A stretch of DNA of 64,000 nt from Isochrysis galbana (Eukaryota > Haptophyta > Isochrysidales > Isochrysidaceae), in NCBI GenBank assembly GCA_018136815.1, contig CM030931.1, positions 4,408,148 through 4,472,147 of the forward strand, in the 5' to 3' direction. The position numbers and the translations under genes were made by a program. Under the pieces are notes generated by a model, which was not told where the DNA came from, made no database searches, and saw nothing but the letters and a program-made list of their open reading frames with translations. Below, piece after piece: positions 1-10,769 of this stretch; position 1 is the first letter of the stretch, and every line of letters begins with the position of its first letter.

Positions 1-493
1 CCCAGAGGCTCAGGAGCGCCAGCGAGGGAGAGGCAGGGGAGGCCAGGGCCCAGTCCCAGCCTCCTCTGCCCCCTGAGCTGGCCTCCAGGTGCCTCCAGGG
101 GTCGCCAGGGGCAGCTGCAGGCCTGCCGCAGGCGCGCCATCGCGCGTGCCGCAGGAGAGGGGAGAGAGAGCGCGGAGAAGGGGGTGGGCGGAGCGAGAGC
201 TCCGCTCACCGAAAAATAGGTAAGTCCCGCACCTGTTTACAGGATAAGTCGGGGCTGAGACCGCCGCCCACTCGGAGACACAGGAGGAAGGGGGGGAATG
301 ATCACCGGGGGGGGGCGCGGGCCACCGGACCATATCTAAGCCCTTCACCCCTATCCCCCTAGTAGTGCACGGGGGGAGTCGCCTTATGGCGGGGGGAGAA
401 GGGCCGGGGAAGTGGGGGTGTAGAAAGTTTCCTACGTGAGTAGAAAGTAGAGGGTCCACGGCCGCGTGTGCGGTGAGACTATTAAAAGGTTTA
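1..493 (+). mobile_element. 3' part of a short LINE-related element (runs in from the left edge)
   Basis: The sequence closely matches 25980-26485 in the same orientation and 19806-20308 in reverse. It ends in the family tail ACTATTAAAAGGTTTA, the same kind of 3' end carried by the LINE at 36198-39590. Long open frames inside it are products of GC-rich repeat sequence, not genes. The 5' part lies outside the window. I infer a non-autonomous element mobilised by that LINE family. Confidence 0.75.
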
Positions 494-1084
494 TATAGAA
501 GTAAAAGTCTGTTATCGTGTTATCGTATGGAATACGACAAAGCGGTATTTGCTCGCTGCGCCCTTTCTTTTACATCCTCCGTCCCTCCGATTCGCGATTC
601 GCGTTCCGTGCCACTTCCCCGTCCATTTCACATATGCCCATCATTTGCCCTCCCCGTTCCCCGTTCTCCCGATGAGCCCGTTCCGGGCTCTCCGGATGAA
701 CCGTGCGCCGCGCTAGCCGCCGGTGCGCCTTCGCGACTCGTTTCCAAAGACCAAAGACCAAAGAGGAAACGAGCTTCGCTCCGACACAAGGGCATCTCCA
801 TATCTCCATCTTCAAAATTCTCGCCGCCACTCGCCGGCCCAGCGCGCCCCCGTCCCCTCTGCGATGGTCGTTGCTCCTCTTTGGACCCTCGAAGGTTGGC
901 GGCTCGCCTGCGACCTCGCCCGCCGATCCCGCCCACTGCCCTCCGCCGTTGGCTTAATAATTTACTTTTAATGACGTAAAACATAACATCATCTGGTCCT
1001 CTGTCGACGTAACGCGACCCTCTCGATCTCTCTGGGTTTTCTTTTCCCCTTTACTTTCTACCATCACTCTCCTTCGCCGCACGG
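494..1084. other. intergenic, no gene seen
   Basis: Short overlapping frames exist on both strands but none resembles a known protein. A small tandem CAAAGAC repeat sits at about 747-764. Nothing else can be supported. Confidence 0.5.
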
Positions 1085-1790
1085 TGTCGTCGACGCCCAG
1101 TGCCGCTACTCTCCTCTCTCCTCTCTGGCCCCCCCTCTCTCTCACCTATGCCGTTCTTGCCTTTCAACCGGTCCTTCAAACTCTTCTCCCTCTCCGATCG
1201 ACGTTTCAAATGCTCTCTCTTCCCCACCCCCGTCCATTCCCCCAATCAATCTCTCTCTCCTTCCTCCCTCTCTCTCAGCCCTCTCTCTCCCCCCTCTCTC
1301 TCTACTCTCTCCCCCCCCCCTCTCTCCCCCCTCTCTACCGCCCCCCACCTGCCGCCCATTCACTCTTTCCCATACCTATCACCTCTCTCTCTCTCTCTCT
1401 CTCCCTTCCGCGCGCCAACTCTCTCTCGATCCCACAAAACCCCTCCCCCTCCTTCTCCCCCTTCTTCCCCTTCTCCCCTTCTACCAACTCGTTTACCAAC
1501 GACCGGTATATCTCTCTCCCCTCCGCCCCCCCCCCCCCCCCCTTCTCTCTCTCTCCCTCTGTGCGAGTGGGCAGAGCGAACTCCTCGCCCCCCCTTCCCC
1601 TCCCCCCCGCCCCCCCCCCCCGGCCTCTCCCTCTACCCGCCCCCTCCCTCTCCGCCCTCCCTCCTCCCGTCCCTCCCCATTCTCTAACCTCTCCACAGCC
1701 TCATTCCCAATCTTTCTCCCCTTTCCCTCCCCCCAACTCCCCAACTCCCCTTCCCCAACCCCCCCCCTCCCCCTCCCCTCCTTCTCCACC
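1085..1790 (+). promoter_or_regulatory. long pyrimidine-rich tract upstream of a start codon
   Basis: About 700 bases are almost pure C and T on the plus strand, with runs of CTCTCT and C(12-16), ending at the ATG at 1791. Similar tracts lie just upstream of the starts at 12877 and 56267, and in mirror orientation upstream of the minus-strand gene that starts at 12243. I infer a promoter or 5' UTR composition feature. Confidence 0.4.
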
Positions 1791-4163
1791 ATGCTCGACG
1801 GCCCGATGGGCCGTCGGCGGCGCGAGCCCGCGCACCCTCCGGCGCCCTCTCTCGCGGCGCAGCAGCAGGCCCAGCTCCTCCGCCACGAGCGCGGCGCGTG
1901 GGACGAGCTCCACGCGTGCCTGGGCGCTGATCCGAGGGTCTCGATGGCGCAGGAGCTGAGGGAGAGGCTCGAATCAGAGGTGAGAGAGAGAGAGAGAGGG
2001 CGCGCGCGCTCGCTCGAGGGACGAGGGGAGAGCGCACCAAGGGCGGTGGCGGGGAAGGGGGGGGGCGGGAAGGGGAGGAGGACGGAATTGTGAGGGGTTG
2101 AGGGGGCGGGTGGGGGCAACGGGCATCTTGTTAGTTGAGCAGGGAGGCGAAAAGGGGGGGGGGGTTGGGGCCCGAGGAGGAAGATAGATGCGCCAGCTGG
2201 GGACGTGAAGCCATCCTCTTTAAGGAGGGGGCTGGAGAGCGAGAAAAGAGCTTGCTGGAGACTTCAGAGTGTGCTGGAGACTTGACGAGAAGAGGTCATG
2301 AGGCGTTGAGTTGATAGTGCCCCATCTCCCAAGGGGACAGGGAAGGGATTCCCAGTCTCATTTGCACAAAAGTGGTGGCAGAGCCGGGAGACAAAGGCGA
2401 TGGGATTCACAGTATCATTTTCACAGAGGCGGTGGCAGAGCCGGGAGACGAAGGCGAGGGCCACGGTTTCATGGAGGTGGGTGGGTATGGAAAATACTTG
2501 GGGCATACACAAGAGGGTGAGAAGGGGCGAGGTGGCTCCGAGGCGCAGGCAAAGAATCCGGAGAAGCGGTGAGGGCCTCGGGTCCTTTCTGCTGACGCCA
2601 AGGGACCGGCTAGAGGCGTGGCGCTTGTGGGTCGGGGCAGCAGAGTCTATGCTTAAATGGGGCGGGTGGGAGCTTCCTCCTCTTTTCTCACCATTAACGG
2701 GATCCGAGGGCCGGGCGGGGAAGAAGACAGCCCTTGCGCTGCGCTGTGGGTGGCTATGGCACGACACGAAAAGGGAACATGGTCCACATCCATGCAGCAC
2801 TCCAAACAGCCTGCGCGTACAGCAAAGCATGACAGCCGCCAACCCACAACCTCTTCCGCAGGTGCGCCGGCAAGCGGAGGGCTGGAGCGGTGGCGCAGGG
2901 GGCGGTGGCACGTCCTCGGCGGCTGTGCATCACCACCGTGCCGTGCAGCAACATCACCAGCAGCAGCAGGCAGTACAAGAGGCGCGAGCGCTCGAGGCGC
3001 GGCGCGCGGCAGCTGCCGCAGCGAGGGACGGGTGGGGCGCACCCAGCCAGCAGGCGGCCATTGCAGGGGGGCGTGAGAGTCACGCGCCGAACGGCTCGCG
3101 CCCACACATGGATTCCAACCTTCGCGCGCGCATGGCCAATGAGCTGCGCATGTCGCAGATGAACGATGAGCGCGCCGAGGCTTGGCACCGCCAGCTTGTT
3201 GCGATGCGCGACGAGCTCGCCTCCACGCAGAGAGAGCTGGCCGACTCGCGCGGGCAACTGGCGCTCACTCTTGTCGAGCTGGGTGCTACGCAGGGCGAAC
3301 TCGCCTCTACGCGCCAGCAGCTCCAGACTACGCAGCAAAAGCTCTCGCTCATGCACAACTTGCTTGAGCTGATGCAGCAGGAGTCCAATGAGACGAAAGA
3401 GGAGCTTGTAAAGACCAAGCGTAAGGTCTCAACCATGTCACGCGCGTCACGCGCCGGAAGCAAGCGGCGAGCGGTCGCAAAGCGCGAGGCCGACGGCGCG
3501 CCCGCCGCATCTGAAACTCCCCTTGCGTTGGAGGTCAAGACCGAGGGCGAGGGCAATGGTGAGTCTGGTGCACCTGCAGCCGAACCCGGTGTAGCGCCGG
3601 CTGCAGAGCCAGACGACGATGCAGAAGTTGAGCCAACAGCAATCGAGCTGGAGGCCGATGAGGATGGCAAGGACGGCGAGGTAGAGCCGGAAGCCGACGA
3701 ACGCGAGGATGACGGCTCCGATCAGATCAAGGCGTCAGATCTCGTCGATGACGCCTCTTCAGCCGATTGTCCTTTCCCGGACTCCTTTGGCGTAGGACTT
3801 GATGTTGTCGCTTGGGGGCCGCTTGCAGACGCTGGGTGGGAGGACTCGAGCTCCTTTGCGCGTGTCTACCTCACTACAGACGGTGATCTGGAGACGGAAA
3901 AAAGCCTCCACCTGCAGGTCGGCACGCGGCCCGAACCTGAACTTGGTCACGCCATTCTCTCCGACGAGAAGCTCGTCAATGCAGCCGAGCAAGCCGGCGT
4001 GGCCGCTGTTGTCAACGAGCTGAGCAAGCTCAGCCCGCCGCCTGCCGCCGAGCCGGGCGCCGACCTACGGCCCGCCCTGGAGGAGGCTCTGAAGAGCGCG
4101 GCGCGCGCGCTCACGCCGCCGGCACAGTCACTTATCTCAATCGATGATGAGCTCAACAGTTGA
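1791..4163 (+). CDS. coiled-coil protein with acidic C-terminal half, unknown function
   Basis: I do not recognise the family. Best model: exon 1 at 1791-1979 (63 codons, phase 0), donor GTGAGA, then exon 2 at 2862-4163 after the acceptor CTTCCGCAG, giving about 496 residues. The joined reading frame runs from helical exon 1 into Gln/His/Ala-rich sequence, then a coiled coil (roughly 3120-3440) with repeated LASTQRELADSRGQL-like heptads, a basic stretch (RAGSKRRAVAKR) that could be a nuclear signal, then an acidic Glu/Asp/Ala segment and a C-terminal conserved-looking part. The alternative is a single-exon gene starting at the in-frame ATG at 2829. The 882-base intron is long for this window and holds a 55-bp tandem repeat. 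A nuclear scaffold or regulator is possible, but that is a guess. Confidence 0.55.
2345..2456. repeat. two-copy 55-bp tandem repeat in an intron
   Basis: Two adjacent, slightly diverged copies contain GGTGGCAGAGCCGGGAGAC, at about 2372 and 2429. They lie in the predicted intron of the coiled-coil gene. Confidence 0.6.
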
Positions 4164-5078
4164 CGCGGCACCGAGCATGGGTGGCTTGCTATCTTCTCAC
4201 CAGCCCCAACCTGCACAACTGCACGGACCCGCCCACCCGCCCACCCGGGGGGGGGGGGGGGAAGGCGCTCACCTTCCGGGCGCATGCAGTGCAGCCCATC
4301 TTACTACGCTGACAACTTCTTGTTCGCTTGCCAGCCGAATCGAGCCCTGCTTCATGGAAGCAGACCGTAACCCTCACGCTGTTGCCATGATGTCCGTGTG
4401 CCTTGCAACAAGCACCTGCTTTTCCTGAGTTCACGCTTGTACAACGGCTGACCTTGCCGGAATTCGCAACGGCTTCGACGTGATCGGCGCCGCCCGCACG
4501 GGCGGGCCGCACTGCTGCATTCTCGCCCTCTCCTGTCGCCAAACGAGCCGGGCGGGGTGCGAGACCGACGTGGAGACGTGGAAAATAACGCAGTGACGAA
4601 TGATGAGGCAGAGTGCAGTGTTGTGCATGTAGATTGTGTGCGAGCTGCGTTATAGGAACGGGGGCTTTGAGCCAGTGACGTGCTAGCCGTAGCGTGCGTG
4701 TGTGCGCGCCGCTCTTGAGTGCACCCGACGAGATGGCGGCAAGAGGTGGCTGCGATGACAGTGTGACGGAGCAACGGCATTGGTAAATGCCAAAGCAGCA
4801 GCACGCAATATCTTGCGCAAGAGTGCTGTTAAGCATATTCTAGTGAGATTTGCGTAGAGTTGTGTTGTTGTGGTGTTTATGTATGGCCATTTTGAGACAG
4901 AGACTGAATTGATGTGGGAAGAGGAGCTGGCGAGGACCGGGACTGCTTGAGGAGGGTGAAGTCCTTGAGGTTCTCACTTTTTGGCGGTTCCTCTCGCTCA
5001 TCCAAAAAGCAAAATTAGCCCAGCCCCTGAAAGCGCGCGCCGTAGGTGTTAAACATCGAAATGGGTCATCATGTGTGA
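4164..5078. other. intergenic, no gene seen
   Basis: It holds only short frames on both strands without recognisable domains. A G(11) run occurs near 4247. Confidence 0.5.
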
Positions 5079-5153
5079 ATATTGTTGTATAAATAGCTAT
5101 GAACATTTGATGGCTCCATTCGATTGATTTCCAATGATTGACGGAACGACACC
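5079..5153. repeat. dispersed repeat, copy 1 (partner at 6697-6772)
   Basis: About 75 bases from ATTGTTGTATAAATAGCTAT to TTGACGGAACGACACCT match 6697-6772 in the same orientation with roughly ten differences. The family is unknown. Confidence 0.65.
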
Positions 5154-5430
5154 TCAAAAAATTTCTTGAAGATGCCCGCTAAGCTACTGTTTCACTCACA
5201 CCCTCCCGTGGTCATGCCGACATCGCCTTTTACCCTCATCTCTACCTCTACTCCCCCTTCCCGCCCCCCCGCCCCCTCGTTCGGTCCTTTTTTTTCGGTT
5301 TCGGGCCTAGCTGTGAAAAACAGCGGTTGAGGTCTAGAATCTAGAAAAACAGTAAACAGTAAAAACAGCTGTTTTTGGGAATGCAAAAATAACAGTAAAA
5401 ACAGAAAACAGAGCAAAAATTAGTAAAATA
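5154..5430. repeat. repeat debris: possible LINE tail, then transposon interior
   Basis: 5154-5310 aligns with 32840-32995: TTCTTGAAG, then GACATCGCC, then TCGGTTTCGGG in the same order. Its first bases also resemble the LINE tails at 61178 and 61966. 5317-5390 matches, in reverse, the interior of the inverted-repeat transposon at about 14550-14610 (shared AGGTCTAGA and AGTAAAAACAGCTGT). Identity is modest. Confidence 0.45.
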
Positions 5431-6349
5431 GTGGGGCCGTGGGGCCAAAGTACAGTAGGTAGGGGGGCCTCCCCCCCCCCGCGCGGAACGCCTCTGCCTT
5501 TCTCTCGCGAGTCGCGAGAGTCGCTCGCGGCGTCGTCGCGCTCCCCTCCCCCCCATCCCCTATGCATGGCCAGCCGCCCAGTCTTCAACCCCCACCCCAC
5601 CTGGTCATCGCGATCAGCGAGCCAGGTGGTGGACAGTGATAGGGAATAGGGACAGCGAGAGCGGCGGTGCGGTGCTCGCCGCGGCTAGGTGAGCCTACTA
5701 GGTGGTCTCTAGATGTAGCGAAGTGGGATATAGCGACGAGCGACGAGGACACGGATGCCGAGGATGATTGGATGGCGGACGAGGCGGTAGCCCCAAGCGC
5801 TGATGTGATAAAGCAGCTAACTGCCTGATTGATGCGTGTGAACGTGTGAACACAATATCAATACCGTAAGCGCAGTATAGTAGGAGTAGAGAGTAGAGGA
5901 GACGCATGCAGCGGCCGTGCAGCCGTGGCTATAGTAAGGCCTGTAGTAACCAGTAACCAGATAACTGGGTATCGTGCTACTCACCTACCCACATCCGATT
6001 TCCACTACCCACCTCCATGTGGGTAGGGGGGGACTACTAGCCTTCGTGATATCCATGGACTTGAACAACGCCATGCACCTCGACGTCAACGACGCGTGGC
6101 GGTGTTATGCCGTTTGGTACCGTAAGAACCTACGTGCCTCCCCCCCTGCACTGGTGGGGGGGGGGGGGGCGAGGGGGGGGAGGGGGCGAGACCAAAAGAC
6201 CAGACCAGTTGTTTATTTACGTTAGTGTTCTCGTCGTATAGTGTAATAATTCCCTGTCCCAGGGGGTGCCCCCAGGGTTCCCGCCCGCCCTCCGCGCCGA
6301 GAGTTCCCCCGCGGAAAGAGTGAACGCACGGCGTGCACCTTCATGGAAG
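5431..6349. other. intergenic, no gene seen
   Basis: It contains C and G homopolymer runs (5469, 6153-6188) and a TACCCAC/GTGGGTA inverted repeat near 5985-6028. No protein-like frame is visible. Confidence 0.45.
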
Positions 6350-6680
6350 TTGCTATGCGCACGCACGGCGCCCCCGCGGGGGGACCGATGCACATCGCGC
6401 CGTGCCCATGCACGGCGTGCACAATGTGATTGCAAGTCATCACACGTGCTCCGTGAGAAATATCTCGTATATTGCACGTTTGCGTAGTTGTCGGCCTTAG
6501 AGGAAACGCGGAGGTAAAAAGTTAGCATGCGCACGCACGGCGTCTCCGCGGGGGGTGCCCATGCACGGTGTGCACATTGGTGCAAGCAAGTCATACGTGC
6601 CCCGTGAGAAATATCTCTTAAGGGAAAAGCAGTGAAAGCAGAGAAAAAAGTTGTTATGCCCACGCACGGCGCCCTAGCCT
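6350..6680. repeat. imperfect tandem repeat, 2.1 copies
   Basis: GCGCACGCACGGCG recurs at about 6357 and 6531, with a partial third copy near 6660. The first two are followed by CCGCGGGG, CCATGCACGG and then CGTGAGAAATATCTC. Spacing between copies is about 175 and 130 bases. The units are palindrome-rich (CGGCGTGCAC and its mirror). Confidence 0.6.
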
Positions 6681-6696
6681 TTCCTTGAATTTTAGA

Positions 6697-6772
6697 ATAT
6701 TGTTGTATACATAACTATGGACATTTGATCGCTCAATTCGACTGATGCCCCACAATTGACGGAACGACACCT
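6697..6772. repeat. dispersed repeat, copy 2 (partner at 5079-5153)
   Basis: TATTGTTGTATACATAACTATGG through TTGACGGAACGACACCT matches the copy at 5079. It ends about 120 bases before the PsbP-domain start codon, so it may overlap that gene's promoter. Confidence 0.6.
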
Positions 6773-6893
6773 TGGGGGCGCTTCGTCTCTTCGTCTCCCG
6801 CGCCCGCTTTTAATATTAATCCCTGATCGCTCTGTCCTGAAATAGAAGCAATAACACGGATAGCGTCTACCATCTTGAGGCCCGCGCGGCGCG

Positions 6894-7794
6894 ATGCATC
6901 TCGCGGTGGGTCTCGCTGGCCGTCGGGCGCTGCTGGGCGCGCTGGCCGCTGCGGCAGCGTCGTGCGGGGGGCGGGCGTGGGCATCATCGGAGGCGCCACT
7001 CTCGGCCCTTTCGGACGCCTCGCTCGGATACGCCCTCGTCTACCCCGAGGGCTGGGCCCCCTCGCCAAAGCCTGTCAAGACGCACTTGAGCGAATCTCTC
7101 CTCAAGGGGCCTGCCCACAAGGCGCAGCTCGGGCTCACGGTCGATCCGGTGAAGATCGACTCGCTCGAGCAGTTCGGATCGCTCCAGCAGGTGCGCCTCC
7201 TGCCACCACTGCCAGGCAGGGGGGGACGCCAGCTCGAGCGCTCCCGTCCTCCTGGATACAGGTTACTGAGAGGGTGCTTGCTGTCGAGGAAACGCGCGAC
7301 GGCGTGCAGGCGGTTGAGCTGCGGAGTTCGGCCGCAGAGACAGGTGAGCGCGTGTCTCGCGCGCACCCGCCGACTTTCGCTCACCCGCTTGAATGCCTTT
7401 TACGCTCATCGCCGATGGCCGCCGCCCCAGGTTCGCCCACTTACTACGTGATCGAGTATGCCGTGGCGTCCTCTCGGGGGAAGAAGATGTACCTGTGCAA
7501 ATACTGTATCAGTAATAAGCGTCTTTACGTGTTGCAGGTAGCATGGCGTCGTCGCCTCTTCCCGGCTATTCATGGGGTTGCACACTCAGGCTGATTGCCA
7601 CGTCGGATTTCCCGGGAGTCTTGATGCGACAACTATAACGCCCTGCCTCTTGGTACAAACATCTATCAAATTGACCACATATACACACCCGCTGGCAGAC
7701 TCAGGCAGCTTTAGACGACTACGAGACTGACGCAGATGGAGTCCGATCACAATTGCAAGATATTGTGAGGTCTTTCCGTGTCAGTGCGGCATGA
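6894..7794 (+). CDS. PsbP-domain protein, thylakoid lumen
   Basis: PsbP-family proteins are lumenal and help assemble or stabilise photosystems. Four exons join in frame: 6894-7190, 7262-7343, 7431-7537 and 7705-7794, with GT-AG introns of 71-167 bases, giving 191 residues. The N-terminus has a twin-arginine type signal (GRRALLGALAAAAAS, then AWA), expected for Tat import into the lumen. Next come LGYALVYPEGW and VTERVLAVEETRDGVQAVEL, then YYVIEYAV, NKRLYVLQ and the end IVRSFRVSAA, all in family order. The length suits the domain, but no transit peptide precedes the Tat signal, so an upstream exon may be missing or targeting is unusual. It could be a PsbP-like (PPL/PPD) paralogue rather than the oxygen-evolving subunit itself. 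Confidence 0.85.
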
Positions 7795-8828
7795 AGCTTT
7801 GGGGTAGCTCACCGGCTTTAGCCAGCAGCTAGCCTCCCCGCGTTCAGCGTGATCGACCTCGCTTGGCGACGCCACCGTCGCACTGTGTGCGATTGCGCCC
7901 CGTATTCCATCTTCTATATCGCGCGTGCCTCAACACACCGCTAGCCTTTGGGGCACTCATTCGTAGGTGCGGTTGCATGCTGCATAGGCTCCGCCTCGTG
8001 CTGTTAGGTGTTAGACTCTAGAAGTGGCGCGCTAGCACAGCGCGCTATGCATGCACAAATTATGTCAGGCATGGCTCAGACGATAATCGACAGTAGATGT
8101 CTTCTCTAACCCAAGTAAGGGCGGGGGGGGTGAGGCCAATAGAAAAAGGGAACCTCAAGTTGCAAGTTGCACCCTCTCGCACGCGCGAGGGGGAGGGGGC
8201 GCCCAAGGGCTGGTTGCGCCCCCGCTCCCGGTGCGGGCCATCAAAAGTCCCCGTGCACCACCCGAATATGGGAGAAATTATACCCCCTCAAATATACACG
8301 TACATACCACGAGGGCGTTCGACCCCCCACTCGCCACCGAACCTTCGCCCCCCTCCCCCCCCCACCTCTTCCCTCCCCTTGCCCTTGCCATCTAGCGACT
8401 CTTCCTGCGCATTATCATCATCACAACATGGTGACCTCGACCTTGAGCTTTCTTAGCTAGCTATGAGTCATAGCTATGAGAGCATTGGCTGGCTCTCCGC
8501 GCCAATCGGCTTGCGCGAGAGGTCCACCGACGACAGCCGAGAGCTCCGCGCCAGCTCACACAGGCGATGCACGCCCCCGCAGGTCCGATCCGGTTGCGGT
8601 TCAGCAGGAGCCTCTTCCTCTTCGTCCTCCGGCATGCGCCGGCGCCTCGAGCACGCGACAGATCATGTCGCATGTCGAGGGACTCGTGACTCGTCGTCGA
8701 GATCCGCATACAACAGACGCACGGTGGAGAGGTTGAAGGAGACGTCGAAGGTACTCCACTACGATGCGCGAGAGGCGTGGGCCGTTTGAAGTTGGGAGTG
8801 TGGAGTGTAGAGGACTGGTTCGCCTTAC
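7795..8828. other. intergenic, no gene seen
   Basis: Short unrelated frames occur on both strands (for example near 8463-8790), with no domain or splice context that supports a gene. Confidence 0.45.
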
Positions 8829-8906
8829 TGGGTTTTCCCTCATTTTAACTTGTGGAGGGTTAGAATGGGAGCCGGGGGTGTGCGAGGGGGGAGATGTAGA
8901 GGGGTG
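8829..8906. repeat. paralogue of the flanks of the 25726 insertion (unoccupied site)
   Basis: GGGTTTTCCCTCATT at 8830 matches the left flank at 25690. AATGGGAGCCGGGGG and GCGAGGGGGGAGA, directly after it, match the right flank at 26524. At 25.7 kb these halves are separated by the short LINE-related element; here they are contiguous. Confidence 0.7.
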
Positions 8907-9055
8907 CATATGTGTATGTATCTGTGGCAGCAGCACGCGCCGAGGCGTACGGGCAGGTGCGCTGAGTGACTGAGTGAGGGTTGTCGTGTTAGTACCGGCC
9001 GGGCTAGTGAGAGTAGTGGTATTAATGCTCAGTTATATTATTATTGTCCGGCCCT

Positions 9056-9532
9056 AGACGACATATTTGACACCATCCACGAGCTCACGGACTACCACCC
9101 ACCACGGCTCGTCACGACTCCCACGGATCAGATGTACGACAGGCTCTTCATTCAGCCCGGATCCACCGTTCCACCGTGGCTCATTCCAGAGAGATCTTAT
9201 ACTTACTAGCATGGAGATATATATTAACAGATTTCTATAGGATTCACTTTGATAACATTAGATTCGACAGCAAACACGTGATAAGGACACTGATAACGAG
9301 ATTCACCATAACAGTGACGAAAGTGTCACACTTCGGAAACTCCATCGATTCCTCCAGAAGAGCCCAAGCCCAAGCGGACATGCACATGGGCCGTCAACAT
9401 AAGAAACGAATAGACACAAACTCCTTCCGCCCACTATTCGATGCAACGGACGATGACACTCTAGAACCAAGCCCCACACTCAAGACGCTAGCACAAAGAA
9501 TGGGGATCGAGCACGTGCTGGCAAGCGAATAA
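9056..9532 (+). pseudogene. 5'-truncated LINE reverse-transcriptase C-terminal fragment
   Basis: Two frames match the C-terminal part of the LINE protein at 38396-39271. 9056-9170 reads DDIFDTIHELTDY and DRLFIQPGST, against KIFETIDTLTNY and DRLFAYPGAT. From 9176 the shifted frame reads LLAWRYILTDFYRIHFDN, against IIAWKHIIKDFYKVEFES. A frameshift near 9170 and missing RT and endonuclease domains show that it is dead. The copies at 61483 and 62266 are closer to it. Confidence 0.7.
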
Positions 9533-10035
9533 ACATGAACACGAAAGCGACAAGCGACCAGGGATAGCGCCCTGCAAACCAGGGAGGGGAACCCTCCCAC
9601 ACGACCCACCCTTGGGGAAAGCCACGCGGCTGGGCCCCCACAGAGAAGCGCAGCAGAATGCGCCACATCACAAATTATAGCCAAAAGGCCTGCCTCCCGC
9701 CCCTCCCCCGAAGCCAGACCCAAGGTAGTTAGTGCTAGTGCGTAGTGCACAAGGGGCCCGTTTTCGATACTTTATTCATGTGATAATAGCCAAATTTTCA
9801 TACTACTGCTACTGATAGTTTGCACAATTATAGATGGTTGGATTGTGGATTGTTTACGTCAGGCGCGCAGGCGTCGGCGCGGAAGAGCTGCTTCTGCGCG
9901 CTCGCCACGCAGCCGCCGACAAAACCACGCAACGCGACTTTTCGCATATTGGACGTAAACACGCATGATGTGCCCACTTGTATATACCCCGGGTTAAAAA
10001 TTACAGAGTCTTTACCTGGGCAGGGGAGGATGTCA
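9533..10035. other. probable LINE 3' UTR remnant and intergenic DNA
   Basis: The start follows directly from the dead LINE frame and is probably its 3' UTR. No clear tail is visible and no gene is seen. Confidence 0.4.
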
Positions 10036-10110
10036 GTGCAAGTAGAACTTATACTACCCACACGGGGGTAGTTGCGCCAAAAAAACAACCAAACTTGAGG
10101 TTGCAGCCTC
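10036..10110 (-). repeat. dispersed repeat (partner at 40003-40073)
   Basis: Read on the minus strand, GAGGCTGCAACCTCAAGTTTG followed by GTAGTATAAGTTCTACTTGCA matches the plus strand at 40003-40073, inside a LINE-related element. Confidence 0.6.
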
Positions 10111-10769
10111 GTCGCCACGTTGCCCTCGGATGCAAGATGCAAGAAGGTACCTGCTACCTACCGGCTAAGCGCAGGCGCGTGCGTGCTGCCGTCTGGGGGG
10201 CCGCTAAAGCACGGGCGCACTAGGCGCCATCCCCGTGCGCACGCGCCTTCATCTCTAATGCACCGATTTGGGATTTGAGGTTTTACTATGCTGACTAGCG
10301 GCATGCGTCGATACATGATGAAAGCGTGAGAGCGATGGCACGGTGAGACAGATCATGATAGTCCAGGTCAAGATACAAAATATCTAGATGAAGAAACTCT
10401 GTCGCATGGGCATGGGGATGAGGGCCGTCTACCGTCTGGCTCCCATTCTAGCAAAAGACTCTGGGTATCATATTGAAATGTCCGTCAAATCTCGGGTTCT
10501 CAATCACTCATGAAGATTTGCTCTCACCGTCGTAGCATGTGCAATTCGGAATCGATAGCGAAGACCTATATATGCGAGTTAAGCCAGGCTTTCCATGTGT
10601 TACCACGGTGACTTGTTCGGCACGGGACCACCCCTTTCGCAATGGGTGAGCTAGATGCAATCTGTGCTCAATAGCATTTGGAGAAGAGGATGGAAGATAA
10701 ACGCATCTCCTACTGAGCGCAAGATTCCGCATCCCGTGCGACCAGGCACAACGCAACAAATTCGGCGAA
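10111..10769. other. intergenic, no gene seen
   Basis: No protein-like frame. It is presumably the 3' flank of the minus-strand gene ending at 10770. Confidence 0.5.

Noticed and set aside
1084-1959. Long Pro/Ser/Leu-rich frames in two plus-strand phases
   Set aside because: Both come from CT-rich low-complexity DNA; two overlapping frames with the same composition cannot both be coding, and only the part after the ATG at 1791 looks like protein.
9058-9540. Independent host gene
   Set aside because: Both frames align to LINE C-terminal sequence found at 38396 and 62266.
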